NCBI GenBank assembly: GCA_016215605.1
Contig: JACRJB010000007.1
Coordinates: forward strand, 62,001-126,000
Origin: Rhodopseudomonas palustris
GTDB lineage: Bacteria; Pseudomonadota; Alphaproteobacteria; Rhizobiales; Xanthobacteraceae
Length of the DNA: 64,000 nucleotides
Direction of reading: 5' to 3'
A program made the translations under genes and the position numbers. Below, in pieces: positions 6,785 to 14,200 of this stretch. The notes under the pieces were generated by a model, which was not told the DNA's origin, did no database searches, and saw only the letters and a list, made by a program, of their open reading frames with translations. Each line of letters starts with the position of its first letter. The first letter of the stretch is position 1.

Positions 6785-9748
6785 CTACACTCGAATGGGC
6801 ATGTTTTGGGCAGGCCGCTTCTCGCCTGCAATTTGTAAAAGATCCGAAATTTCCTTTTGCATCATTCGAAAATCGGACCTATCGACTTTTGCTGATGCGT
6901 CGCTAAGCAGCTTGTTTGCCTCGTCCAATTTTCGCCGATCTCCGGTGTGCGAAACGGACGTTGCCGATAGAGGATGATACGAGAAATAGTCGCCCAGAGC
7001 AATTCTAGCCCACTGCAACTGTATCTCGACGAGTCTCAATAATTGGGGGCCGACCTCAGCAATTGCTGTGGCTTCGGCTAGGTCACGAGCAGCGCGTTCC
7101 CAGTCACCCAGGTAGGTTCGAAATCGAGCTCGGCTCAGATAGGCTATCGTTAGATAGTCAGCGATTCCGGAGCTCCTGGCTCTTGCTATCGAATTGTTGA
7201 ACATCTCTTCCAAGGCAATCATCTTGTCGGATGCCAAGAGGTGGTGGTCGGGGTCTTCGTTCTCAATTGCGCGCCCGAGAAGCGCTCGGGCTGCGATTGT
7301 TGTCGAGCATCCATGTGACAATGCGGGTAGTCTATCCGAAAGCCTCTCGATGTCTCGGCAGGTTGATTCTGCTTCTTGCCATCTCCTCTGGTGAAGTAAA
7401 ATTTCGCATTTTGTCTGAAGGTAGCCCGATCGAACGGCCGCCAAGTCTATCGGGAAGCGATGATCGAGCAAATCCATTAGTCGTTGTACCTCTGACGTGT
7501 TGTCCTCCAAAAATCGTAGTATCAACGTGGAAGTGTGGGCCAATTGAACGGCAGTAGAATTTCCGGCTGCTTGAATTGCTGCAGTATTAGCAGTCGTTGC
7601 CATTAATCTTGCCTCGGTGACTTTTCCGATAGAGATTAGGATGCGAACTAGATTGCTAGCTATTGCTGCTACGTCAGCCGCAGTTTGCGGCAATTTTTTT
7701 GCTGTTCCTATAATCTCGCTTAGGGCGCTTCTTAAAGTTCTTTCCGCATCGGTATTTCGTCCCAGATTTCCAAGCAGTGACGCTGTCATGACGAGCAGCT
7801 GAAGTTTTGCCGCGCGCTCAATGTTCCTGGTCTTAATAAAAGGAGTCACGAAGAAAAGAGAAAGAGTTGCAAGGTCGGTTGAGGCCAAGCCGAGTACTTC
7901 ACAAGAGTACCCCGTAGATCTTGATATCCGGCCTTGGTAGATTTGATAGAAGGCTTCGTCTAAGAGGCCTGCTTTGCAGGCGTGGCCTATTGCTTGATAA
8001 AGAGGTTGTAGGGAGCTCGCAGTCGGCTGTTCTCCTTCGAAGGTGTTTAGTTTTAGGTAGCGGAAAAGCGTAGTATGGGCGCGCTTCCATGTGTTCTTAT
8101 CGCGCGCTTGCAGTCTACTCGCGAACCAGTCCCGAATTAGAGGGTGCGTATCCAGGTCTGAGGGGGAAAATCTGTCAATTGGCGCAATCAAACGAACTTC
8201 TCGTAGAGCAGAAATGGCATCGAGCCACTCGTTGCTGCTTAAATTTCTAAGTGAGCCAGCCTGAGGGATAGAGAATTCTTTCTTTAATTCTTCCACTAGT
8301 TCCGCTTTTGCGGGGCGGTCAAATATTGCAATAATATCCATTGTTGCTTGCAAAAGAGGTTGGTTTCTCAGCCATTCTGCTTCAATGGACCGCATCACGC
8401 GTTTTGCGTGTCCATGAACGGCTTCATCAGTCGTTTGGGCGCTCTCCGTGAGAAGTGGCCCTATGCAGTCACGTCGGCGGACATCGCCAGCGTGACGACG
8501 CACCAAGTAGCCCGCGAGAAGGCTAAGTGCCAATGCGTGACCTCCAAATTCTTGCGAAGCGTCTTCCAGTTCAGTTTTGCTGCCGATTACGTCGTTGTCT
8601 GCAAGCAGTTCGCCCCCCGCCTCATTCGAGAGGCGTTCAAGCTCGACAACTGGAGATGATCCGGCGACGATGGCAAATCGACCAAGATCCTTTATTTTGA
8701 GGCGGGACGTCAGCACGACGAGGCCTAACGTGCTTTGTTGCGGCTCAGCTGCGAAGCGCTTGAGAAATCGTTTGAGACCAACGTCTTTAAGGAATCCTTC
8801 CTCTGGCCCCGGACCAAATTGTAAGGGTTCGACACCGTCGAGTATGAGGAGTACTCTTCTCCCTTTCAGTTCGCAGGATAGAAGTTCACCGCGCTGATCA
8901 GCATCCGCCGGGAAGTCACGAAGTCCAAGTGCGTTGAGCGACCATTCGAAAAAAAGATCAGCAGAACTTGCGCGCTCTTTTGTTCCTTGATCATAGAATG
9001 ACCACCCGAGAACGGCTTCAGCTCCACGATAGTTATCCCGTTGAATTCTCGCGAGCCAGTCGTTGACAAGGGTGGTTTTTCCTGCGCCTCCCCAGGAAAT
9101 AAGAGACAGAATGTTGACGCCTCTCTGGTCCCAAGCGCTGTTCAATGTCTGTATCTCTGTCTCGCGGCCAACGAGCCGTTTGTAAGCTGTCTCTGGCAAG
9201 CGGGCGATGTCGAGAATTGGAGACCTTATGCCTTCCACCGGTGTGCCAGCGTTTGGCTGAGAATGGCCGAAAGTGCGAATTTCACGTGCAAGGTCGGCCA
9301 TTACTGCGTTTCGTTGAGGCTCGTTATACAATTCGAGAGCCTTGCCATCGCGAGGCCTGAGATTGAATCTCAGCAACCATTCCGCTGCGCCGAAGTCGCA
9401 AGCAGAGAGAACAATAGGAAAGAGTCGTACCCCCTTCTCTTGGTGGCGCTCCAAGATAGTCTTCATTTCGACGTCGAGAATGAAGCGCGATGTGAGTGAA
9501 TGGCGGGATACAAGCAGTATGCAAATGTCACAATCCCTTAGGGAGTCGTCGATTTCCCGTCGCCAATCACCGCCCCCTTCTATGGATCGGTCGTCCCATA
9601 CCTTTATGTGCTGATGAGCTTGAGCAGGGCCAAGGTGGGATTTGATGTATGTGAGCCACCTTGGAGCTGCCGTGTCAGAGACGGCATCCCCTTCGTCTTT
9701 GTGGCTATAGCTGATGAAAATTCTCGGTGTTGGCGACTTCTGAAGCAT
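6785..9748 (-). CDS. TIR-STAND-TPR protein (NLR-like antiviral candidate)
   Basis: 987 residues. A TIR domain occupies about 8-160: RIFISYSHKDE, VWDDRSIEGGGDW, ILLVSRHSLTSRFILDVE, with Glu94 in the position of the TIR NADase catalytic Glu. A STAND NTPase follows: Walker A GGAGKTTL (220-227), Walker B LLILDGVE (301-308), a TSR sensor (347-349) and GGHALALSLLAGYL (402-415) where NB-ARC proteins have GxPLA. The C-terminal half (about 520-980) is helical with TPR-like repeats such as GDWERAARDLAEATAIAE. In bacterial NLR-like defence proteins this layout means ligand sensing by the repeats, ATP-driven assembly and NAD+ depletion by TIR; that role is inferred here. The gene is much richer in A/T than its neighbours, stands alone on the opposite strand, and lies between 227-bp direct repeats. 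No good ribosome binding site is seen, but the TIR domain begins directly after this start. Confidence 0.9.
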   Translation of the reverse strand: MLQKSPTPRIFISYSHKDEGDAVSDTAAPRWLTYIKSHLGPAQAHQHIKVWDDRSIEGGGDWRREIDDSLRDCDICILLVSRHSLTSRFILDVEMKTILERHQEKGVRLFPIVLSACDFGAAEWLLRFNLRPRDGKALELYNEPQRNAVMADLAREIRTFGHSQPNAGTPVEGIRSPILDIARLPETAYKRLVGRETEIQTLNSAWDQRGVNILSLISWGGAGKTTLVNDWLARIQRDNYRGAEAVLGWSFYDQGTKERASSADLFFEWSLNALGLRDFPADADQRGELLSCELKGRRVLLILDGVEPLQFGPGPEEGFLKDVGLKRFLKRFAAEPQQSTLGLVVLTSRLKIKDLGRFAIVAGSSPVVELERLSNEAGGELLADNDVIGSKTELEDASQEFGGHALALSLLAGYLVRRHAGDVRRRDCIGPLLTESAQTTDEAVHGHAKRVMRSIEAEWLRNQPLLQATMDIIAIFDRPAKAELVEELKKEFSIPQAGSLRNLSSNEWLDAISALREVRLIAPIDRFSPSDLDTHPLIRDWFASRLQARDKNTWKRAHTTLFRYLKLNTFEGEQPTASSLQPLYQAIGHACKAGLLDEAFYQIYQGRISRSTGYSCEVLGLASTDLATLSLFFVTPFIKTRNIERAAKLQLLVMTASLLGNLGRNTDAERTLRSALSEIIGTAKKLPQTAADVAAIASNLVRILISIGKVTEARLMATTANTAAIQAAGNSTAVQLAHTSTLILRFLEDNTSEVQRLMDLLDHRFPIDLAAVRSGYLQTKCEILLHQRRWQEAESTCRDIERLSDRLPALSHGCSTTIAARALLGRAIENEDPDHHLLASDKMIALEEMFNNSIARARSSGIADYLTIAYLSRARFRTYLGDWERAARDLAEATAIAEVGPQLLRLVEIQLQWARIALGDYFSYHPLSATSVSHTGDRRKLDEANKLLSDASAKVDRSDFRMMQKEISDLLQIAGEKRPAQNMPIRV

Positions 9749-9865
9749 TGGGAATCACTGTTTGATCAAATCTTGCGAATGGAATGAGCCAAAGATAATA
9801 GGCCCATTTCGAGTGAATCCAAGGCGTCGCTTGGCAAAGTGGGAGTGCGAGGTGGTTGCTGAAAG

Positions 9866-10092
9866 TTAATGCACATGCATTGAAATCCTGCTAGACCTCG
9901 TCGGGTGTCCCGCAAGCTTGCTCCCACCGCTCTCATGCTCGGCAATTTCGTCACCGGCACCTCTGTTCTGGCGCCGGCCGGGATGTTGCCCGAGTTGTCC
10001 GCCGGGCTCGGCGTCGGCATTCGCGACGCCGGGCTGCTGATCACTTTCGGCGCGGTGGTGCTGTGCATCGGCTCGCCGCTGTCGGCGTGGCT
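9866..10092 (+). repeat. Right 227-bp direct repeat (MFS promoter and 5' end)
   Basis: Partner of 6527-6753. This copy is continuous with the rest of the MFS gene and supplies its promoter region, start codon and first transmembrane helix. The sequence between 9749 and 9865 belongs to the insert and contains an imperfect inverted counterpart (9802-9815) of the extreme 3' end of the TIR-STAND gene (6788-6800). Confidence 0.95.
9868..9881. promoter_or_regulatory. Palindrome AATGCA-CA-TGCATT (right copy), candidate operator
   Basis: Identical to the site at 6529, here 24 nt upstream of the intact MFS start. It is the natural candidate for repression or activation of the exporter gene. The regulator is unknown. 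Confidence 0.45.
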
Positions 10093-11059
10093 GACCTCCA
10101 GGATCGACCGCCGGCTGCTGCTGACGGCGACGCTGCTGGTGCTCGCGCTCGGCAATCTCGTCTCGGCATTGGCGCCGAACTACGCCGTGCTGCTGCTGGC
10201 GCGGCTGGTGATGCTCGCCGTCGGCGCGCTGTACACGCCGCAATCGGCCGGGACGGTGGCGCTGATCGTGCCGCCGGAGAAGCGCGGCGGCGCGATGGCC
10301 TATGTGTTTCTCGGCTGGTCGCTGGCGGTGGCGCTCGGCGTGCCGCTGGTCACCTTCGCGGCCAGCCATCTCGGCTGGCGCGAGGCCTATGCGGTGGTCG
10401 GCGCGATCGGCCTGGTGGCGTTCGCGCTGCTGTGGGCGCGGCTGCCCGGCGGGCTGCGCGCGGCGCCGGTCGATCTCAAGACCTGGGCCGCGGTCGGCCG
10501 CAACCGCCGCATCCTGGCGCTGCTCGGCGTGTCGTCGCTGCAGACCTCCGGGCAGTTCGTGGTGTTCACCTATTTCGGGCCGCTGCTCACCGGGCTGACC
10601 GGCGCCGGCCCCGCCGAGATAGGCCTGGTGTTCGCGCTCTACGGCGTGTTCGGCTTCGTCGGCAGCGTGATCGCCAGCCGGATCGTCGACCGCTGGGGCT
10701 CCTACAACACCTCGGCGCTGTTCACGTCGCTGATGCTCGCCGGCATCGTCGGCTGGAGTTTCGGCGCCGGGCAATTCGCCGTGATGGCGGCGGCGGTGGC
10801 GGTGTGGGGACTCGGCTTCGCGGCGTCGAACTCGATGCAGCAGGTGCGGCTGCTGACCGCCGATCCGGCGCTCGCCGGCGCCAGCGTGTCGCTGAACACC
10901 TCGGTGCTCTACATCGGCCAGGCGATCGGCTCGGCGGTCGGCGGCGTGCTGTATGCGGCCGGCCTGCTGCAGGTCAACGGCTACGTCTCCACCGCGATGA
11001 TGGCGCTGGCGCTCTGCGTGCTGCTGATCGCGACGCGGGAGAACAAGCGCGCGGTCTGA
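9905..11059 (+). CDS. MFS efflux transporter (DHA1, AraJ/YdhP-like)
   Basis: 384 residues with about 12 hydrophobic helices. The N-terminal half has the drug-proton antiporter pattern (LSAWLTSRIDRRLLL after TM2, LLARLVMLAVGALYTP, PPEKRGGAMA, LGWSLAVALGVPL). It probably exports a sugar, purine or drug across the inner membrane by proton antiport; the substrate is not readable. The start is the GTG at 9905. No clear ribosome binding site precedes it and an ATG at 9935 is an alternative. The first 188 nt of the gene and 39 nt upstream are duplicated at 6527, so the insertion of the TIR-STAND segment left this copy complete. Confidence 0.9.
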   Translation: MSRKLAPTALMLGNFVTGTSVLAPAGMLPELSAGLGVGIRDAGLLITFGAVVLCIGSPLSAWLTSRIDRRLLLTATLLVLALGNLVSALAPNYAVLLLARLVMLAVGALYTPQSAGTVALIVPPEKRGGAMAYVFLGWSLAVALGVPLVTFAASHLGWREAYAVVGAIGLVAFALLWARLPGGLRAAPVDLKTWAAVGRNRRILALLGVSSLQTSGQFVVFTYFGPLLTGLTGAGPAEIGLVFALYGVFGFVGSVIASRIVDRWGSYNTSALFTSLMLAGIVGWSFGAGQFAVMAAAVAVWGLGFAASNSMQQVRLLTADPALAGASVSLNTSVLYIGQAIGSAVGGVLYAAGLLQVNGYVSTAMMALALCVLLIATRENKRAV

Positions 11060-11446
11060 GGCCGTCCGGTCGCAGGCCGCACGCGCCGCGAGCCAGCGGC
11101 CGAGGCGCGTGGCCAGTCCCAGCAGCAGCCGTCCGGCGACGAGAAACGGCAGCGCCGCCGGCGGCGCATGCAGTGGCAGGCCGGCGGCTAACGCGATCAG
11201 CGCATCGGCGAATTGAAACGCCAGATGGCGCAGGGCGGCGCGCAGCGCGCCGCGGTCGAGAGCAAGCTTAGAGAAGACATGTGTCGTGAGGAAAGCCACA
11301 GCGGTCTCCAGGCTGTTCCTCGATCGACCGGAGGCGGCACGCAGCGCACTCCGATCGCGAGGATCGTCGAGTGCGTTGCCTGACGTCGAACGCTTACGGC
11401 CAGCGGGACTGGCGCATACCGCCCGCGAGGCGCGGGCGGGGAGAGA
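11060..11446. other. 387-nt stretch without a supportable gene
   Basis: Between the MFS stop and the convergent methyltransferase stop. An open frame on the minus strand begins at 11299 with a hydrophobic start, but it continues antisense through the whole MFS gene and has no ribosome binding site, so I do not call it. No repeat or terminator is clear. Confidence 0.5.
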
Positions 11447-12133
11447 TCAGCCGAGCCGCATCGACAGCTCGACGTCGGCGGCGAACGGCACCGACAGGTA
11501 GCCGCCGGCCGGCGCACGCACCCGCGCCAGATAGTCGGGCGAATGGTCGGCATTGTCGGCGACGATCAGCGCGCCGGGCCGCAGCCGGCTCTCGAGCAGA
11601 TCGAGGATGTCCGGATACAGCGCCTTGGCGCCGTCGAGCAGCACCAGGTCGATCCGCTCCGGCAGATCCGCGCTCAGCGTCTGCAGCGCGTCGCCTTCGC
11701 GACACTCGACCAGATCGGCGAGTCCGCCGGCCGCCAGATTGGCCCGCGCCCGCGCCAGTTTCGACGGCTCGAATTCGGTGGTGATCAGCCGGCCGCCGCC
11801 ATTGTCGCGCAGCGCCGCGGCGAGATGCAGCGTCGAGATGCCGAACGAGGTGCCGAATTCGACGATCGTGGTCGCGCCGCAGCTCCGCGCCAGCATGTAG
11901 AGCAGCGCGCCGGTGGTGGGCGAGACGGCGAGCGGATAGTCCTTCAGGCGGCGGTAGAAGGCGAGGTAGTCGGTCTTGCTCCGCATCAACCGCTGGCGGC
12001 CTTCGAACAGATCGGCCAGCGGCGGATCGTTGGTCGGCGACGCGGCGGCGTCCTGTTCGAACAGCCGCGCCAGCAGCGGCGCGAGCGGGGCGGCGGTGAG
12101 GGTGGTGGTGGTTAGAGTGGTCGTGGGGGGCAT
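11447..12133 (-). CDS. Class I SAM-dependent O-methyltransferase
   Basis: 228 residues. After a Thr/Ala-rich N-terminus come the SAM-binding motifs VEFGTSFGISTLHLA (motif I), ITTEFEPSKLARARANL (acidic loop), EGDALQTL and LVLLDGAKALY, then ADNADHSPDYL. This matches the catechol/caffeoyl-CoA O-methyltransferase-like family, in which small aromatic hydroxyls are methylated. The substrate is unknown. It is divergent from a TetR gene with a 95-nt gap that contains an inverted repeat, so it is probably the TetR target. Confidence 0.88.
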   Translation of the reverse strand: MPPTTTLTTTTLTAAPLAPLLARLFEQDAAASPTNDPPLADLFEGRQRLMRSKTDYLAFYRRLKDYPLAVSPTTGALLYMLARSCGATTIVEFGTSFGISTLHLAAALRDNGGGRLITTEFEPSKLARARANLAAGGLADLVECREGDALQTLSADLPERIDLVLLDGAKALYPDILDLLESRLRPGALIVADNADHSPDYLARVRAPAGGYLSVPFAADVELSMRLG

Positions 12134-12184
12134 CGGGGGCTCCGGAGGTTCGTGCGAGCGCGTCCTTGCGCAGCTCGAAAAATA

Positions 12185-12198
12185 CGACTAATTCGTCG
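12185..12198. promoter_or_regulatory. Inverted repeat CGAC-N6-GTCG, candidate TetR operator
   Basis: CGACTAATTCGTCG lies in the intergenic space between the O-methyltransferase and the divergent TetR gene, 31 nt before the TetR start. The position suits simultaneous autoregulation and control of the methyltransferase. Confidence 0.4.
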
Positions 12199-12228
12199 CA
12201 TTCGCTATTCGCGTTCCCGGAGGCGGCC

Positions 12229-12861
12229 GTGACCGAGCGCCGAAGTGCTTCTCTTTCCTCACGAAAGCAGCCCAGCCAGGCGCGCTCGGCGGACCTCGTC
12301 GCGGCGATTCTCGACGCCGCTGTTCAGGTTCTGGCGAAGGAAGGCGCCCAGCGTTTCACCACCGCGAGGGTGGCCGAGAAGGCCGGCGTCAGCGTCGGCT
12401 CGCTGTACCAGTACTTCCCCAACAAGGCCTCGATCCTGTTCCGGCTGCAGAGCGACGAGTGGCGGCAGACCGCCGGGATGCTGAGCGCGATTCTGGAAGA
12501 TCGCGCGCGGCCGCCACTGGAGCGGTTGCGCCGGCTGGTGCACGCCTTCGTCGCGTCGGAATGCGAGGAGGCGGAGGTGCGCGGCGCGCTCGACGATGCG
12601 GCGCCGCTGTATCGCGATGCGCCCGAAGCGCGCGAGGCGCGGGCCTCGGCCGATCGCAGCATCGAAGCCTTCATGCGCGAGATGCTGCCGAAGGCGTCGG
12701 ACGCGACGAGGACGCTGGCGGGCGACCTGATCACCACGACGCTCACGGCGGTGGGCAAGGAGTTTTCCGGCACGCCGCGCAGCGCCGACGAGATCGCGAC
12801 CTATGCGGACGCGATGGCCGACATGTTCTGCGCTTATCTCGAGGGTGTGGCGGGCGCGTGA
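12229..12861 (+). CDS. TetR/AcrR-family transcriptional regulator
   Basis: 210 residues from the GTG at 12229, chosen because GGAGG lies 6 nt upstream (the frame stays open to 12166). An N-terminal helix-turn-helix (AILDAAVQVLAKEG, then TTARVAEKAGVSVGSLYQYF) is followed by a variable helical ligand domain. It should bind the inverted repeat just upstream as a dimer and control the divergent O-methyltransferase. The inducer is unknown. Confidence 0.92.
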   Translation: MTERRSASLSSRKQPSQARSADLVAAILDAAVQVLAKEGAQRFTTARVAEKAGVSVGSLYQYFPNKASILFRLQSDEWRQTAGMLSAILEDRARPPLERLRRLVHAFVASECEEAEVRGALDDAAPLYRDAPEAREARASADRSIEAFMREMLPKASDATRTLAGDLITTTLTAVGKEFSGTPRSADEIATYADAMADMFCAYLEGVAGA

Positions 12862-12927
12862 GCGGCAAGGGCGCGATGCGCCGCGACTGACAGGGGAGGC
12901 CGTCCCGGCGGCAGCGCGCCTGGCGCC

Positions 12928-13128
12928 TCAGCTCCGCGTCGCAGCCGAGCGGCCGCGGTCGGTGATTTGATAGTAGGCCGATTTGGTTTCCAGCGGCGGC
13001 GAGCGCTTCAGCCAGCCGAGCGTCACCAGATCCTCGTAGCGGCGCTGGTCGCGCGGGTCGAACACCTGCTTGCGTCCGCCGGCGTCGCGGATTTCGCGGA
13101 TCAGTCTGAAGTCGTCAGGCACGGCCAT
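12928..13128 (-). CDS. Small winged-helix-like protein
   Basis: 66 residues, start ATG at 13128 with GGAG 6 nt upstream (a TTG two codons earlier is less likely). The sequence has the rhythm of a winged-helix half: RRYEDLVTLGWLKRS, then SAYYQITDRGRSAA, where ITDRG is the usual wing turn of MarR/PadR-type domains. It lacks room for a full regulator and may be a stand-alone DNA-binding adaptor. It follows the next gene by 37 nt on the same strand, so the two are probably co-transcribed. Confidence 0.7.
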   Translation of the reverse strand: MAVPDDFRLIREIRDAGGRKQVFDPRDQRRYEDLVTLGWLKRSPPLETKSAYYQITDRGRSAATRS

Positions 13129-13165
13129 TGTCAACTCCAGTCCGGGGGCGCGAGGCTCCGTGCGA

Positions 13166-13447
13166 TCAGGCCTTCTTGCGCGGCTTCTTCTTGGCGGGCG
13201 GGGCGTTCTCGGCGGCGATCTGCGCGTCGCTTTCGTCCTGCGCCTGCTTGGCGAGCCGCAGCGCCTTCAGGCGCTCCATGTTCTTGCGCACGTTGACCGC
13301 TTCGGCCTGGAACTGCGCCATGGTGCGGGCGCCTTCTTCGCTGGCGATCTGCTTCTTGCGCGCCCGGTCGAGGCTCGCGGGGGATCGTTCTGCGACGCTC
13401 TTGTCGACCATCTGAACATCCTTCGCTTGTGACTTGGCTGTAGACAT
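13166..13447 (-). CDS. Small Lys/Ala-rich charged protein, unrecognised
   Basis: 93 residues from MSTAKSQAKD. No family is recognised. The centre (ERSPASLDRARKKQIASEEG to RLAKQAQDES) is highly charged and predicted helical or coiled. The C-terminus ends in a PAKKKPRKKA basic tail like those of histone H1-like or RNA-binding proteins. The codon pattern is that of the host. It lies between the cold-shock gene and the small winged-helix gene, all on one strand. Confidence 0.6.
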   Translation of the reverse strand: MSTAKSQAKDVQMVDKSVAERSPASLDRARKKQIASEEGARTMAQFQAEAVNVRKNMERLKALRLAKQAQDESDAQIAAENAPPAKKKPRKKA

Positions 13448-13518
13448 GGCGACGCCCGCCCAATCGTAACCGATCGAGCGGGTCACACCTACCGTTTCAG
13501 TACATCCGTGAAACGGAG

Positions 13519-13540
13519 CGAGCTGGATCAGACCAGCTCG
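13519..13540 (-). terminator. Hairpin enclosing the cold-shock gene stop codon
   Basis: An 8-bp perfect stem (CGAGCTGG/CCAGCTCG) with a 6-nt loop that contains the TGA stop of the cold-shock gene. A second 5-bp hairpin (TCCGT-TTC-ACGGA) follows directly. There is no U-tract, so it may protect the 3' end of the RNA or affect termination rather than be a classical terminator. Confidence 0.45.
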
Positions 13541-13737
13541 AGATTTTCCGCGCTCGTCTTACCGCGCATCTTGTCGGTCTTGAGCTCGAAATTGACCTTC
13601 TGGCCTTCCGCGAGGCCCGAAAGCCCGGCGCGCTCAACGGCGCTGATGTGCACGAACACATCGTTGCCACCGTCGTTCGGCGCGATAAAGCCGAAGCCCT
13701 TTTGTCCATTGAACCACTTCACGGTTCCTGTCGGCAT
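13528..13737 (-). CDS. Cold-shock protein (CspA family)
   Basis: 69 residues, single CSD domain: [18 protein letters not shown] (RNP1), then [14 protein letters not shown] (RNP2), with the C-terminal [18 protein letters not shown] common in alphaproteobacteria. It binds single-stranded RNA/DNA and acts as an RNA chaperone. GGAGAAG precedes the start. A 9-bp perfect hairpin sits in the leader and another encloses the stop codon, so the short mRNA is bracketed by structure. Confidence 0.97.
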   Translation of the reverse strand: MPTGTVKWFNGQKGFGFIAPNDGGNDVFVHISAVERAGLSGLAEGQKVNFELKTDKMRGKTSAENLELV

Positions 13738-13759
13738 CTTGTCTTCTCCAAAGCATATA

Positions 13760-13780
13760 GACGCGTGACGATCACGCGTC
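13760..13780 (-). promoter_or_regulatory. Leader hairpin upstream of cold-shock gene
   Basis: GACGCGTGA-CGA-TCACGCGTC is a perfect 9-bp stem with a 3-nt loop, 22 nt before the ATG and just upstream of the ribosome binding site. It could be a structured 5' UTR element or a DNA operator. Confidence 0.45.
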
Positions 13781-14200
13781 GTCGTTCAACTAATCGATGT
13801 CTTTGGGAAGGAGCCCGCAGGCGCGTTCAGAAAGTCACAGCGGCTAATCGAATTTAAGGACCTTATCCGAAACGGCCCGTAAACACAAGCGGCGCATCTG
13901 TCGCAGCTTTTGCGGCCACGGAGCGCTGAGATTGCGTTCGCAATGCGGCGGCGCCGCTTGCTGACGATCACGCAGGGAACAAATCGCAGCGACTCGCTTT
14001 TTGCCGACCGGCCCGACGCACGATCGCGATCATCGGCAGCTACTTGCCCGATGTCGGGCGGTCGACGTAGCAATGCTTCCATGCCGCCGCGCCTGGGCTG
14101 ATCGCTTGTCGCCGCGAGCCGCGCCGTTCTATCCTTGCGCAACGACGGACGCCGACATCGCGCACTAAGCGCGGACCGATCCGTCACCCGGGAGGACAGG
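13781..14200. other. Intergenic region without a supportable gene
   Basis: About 420 nt between the divergent cold-shock and serine-hydrolase genes. It is relatively A/T-rich near 13790-13870 and probably holds the cold-shock promoter and a long leader. No repeat or RNA gene is recognised. Confidence 0.5.

Noticed and set aside
6527-10092. Conventional transposon or prophage as carrier of the TIR-STAND gene
   Set aside because: No transposase, integrase or phage gene in the interval, and the flanking repeats are 227 bp of chromosomal gene rather than a short target-site duplication.
9866-11299. Long minus-strand open frame opposite the MFS gene, with a hydrophobic beginning at 11299
   Set aside because: It is antisense to a clear gene, has no ribosome binding site, and its later part is the His/Arg/Gln-rich composition typical of GC-rich shadow frames.
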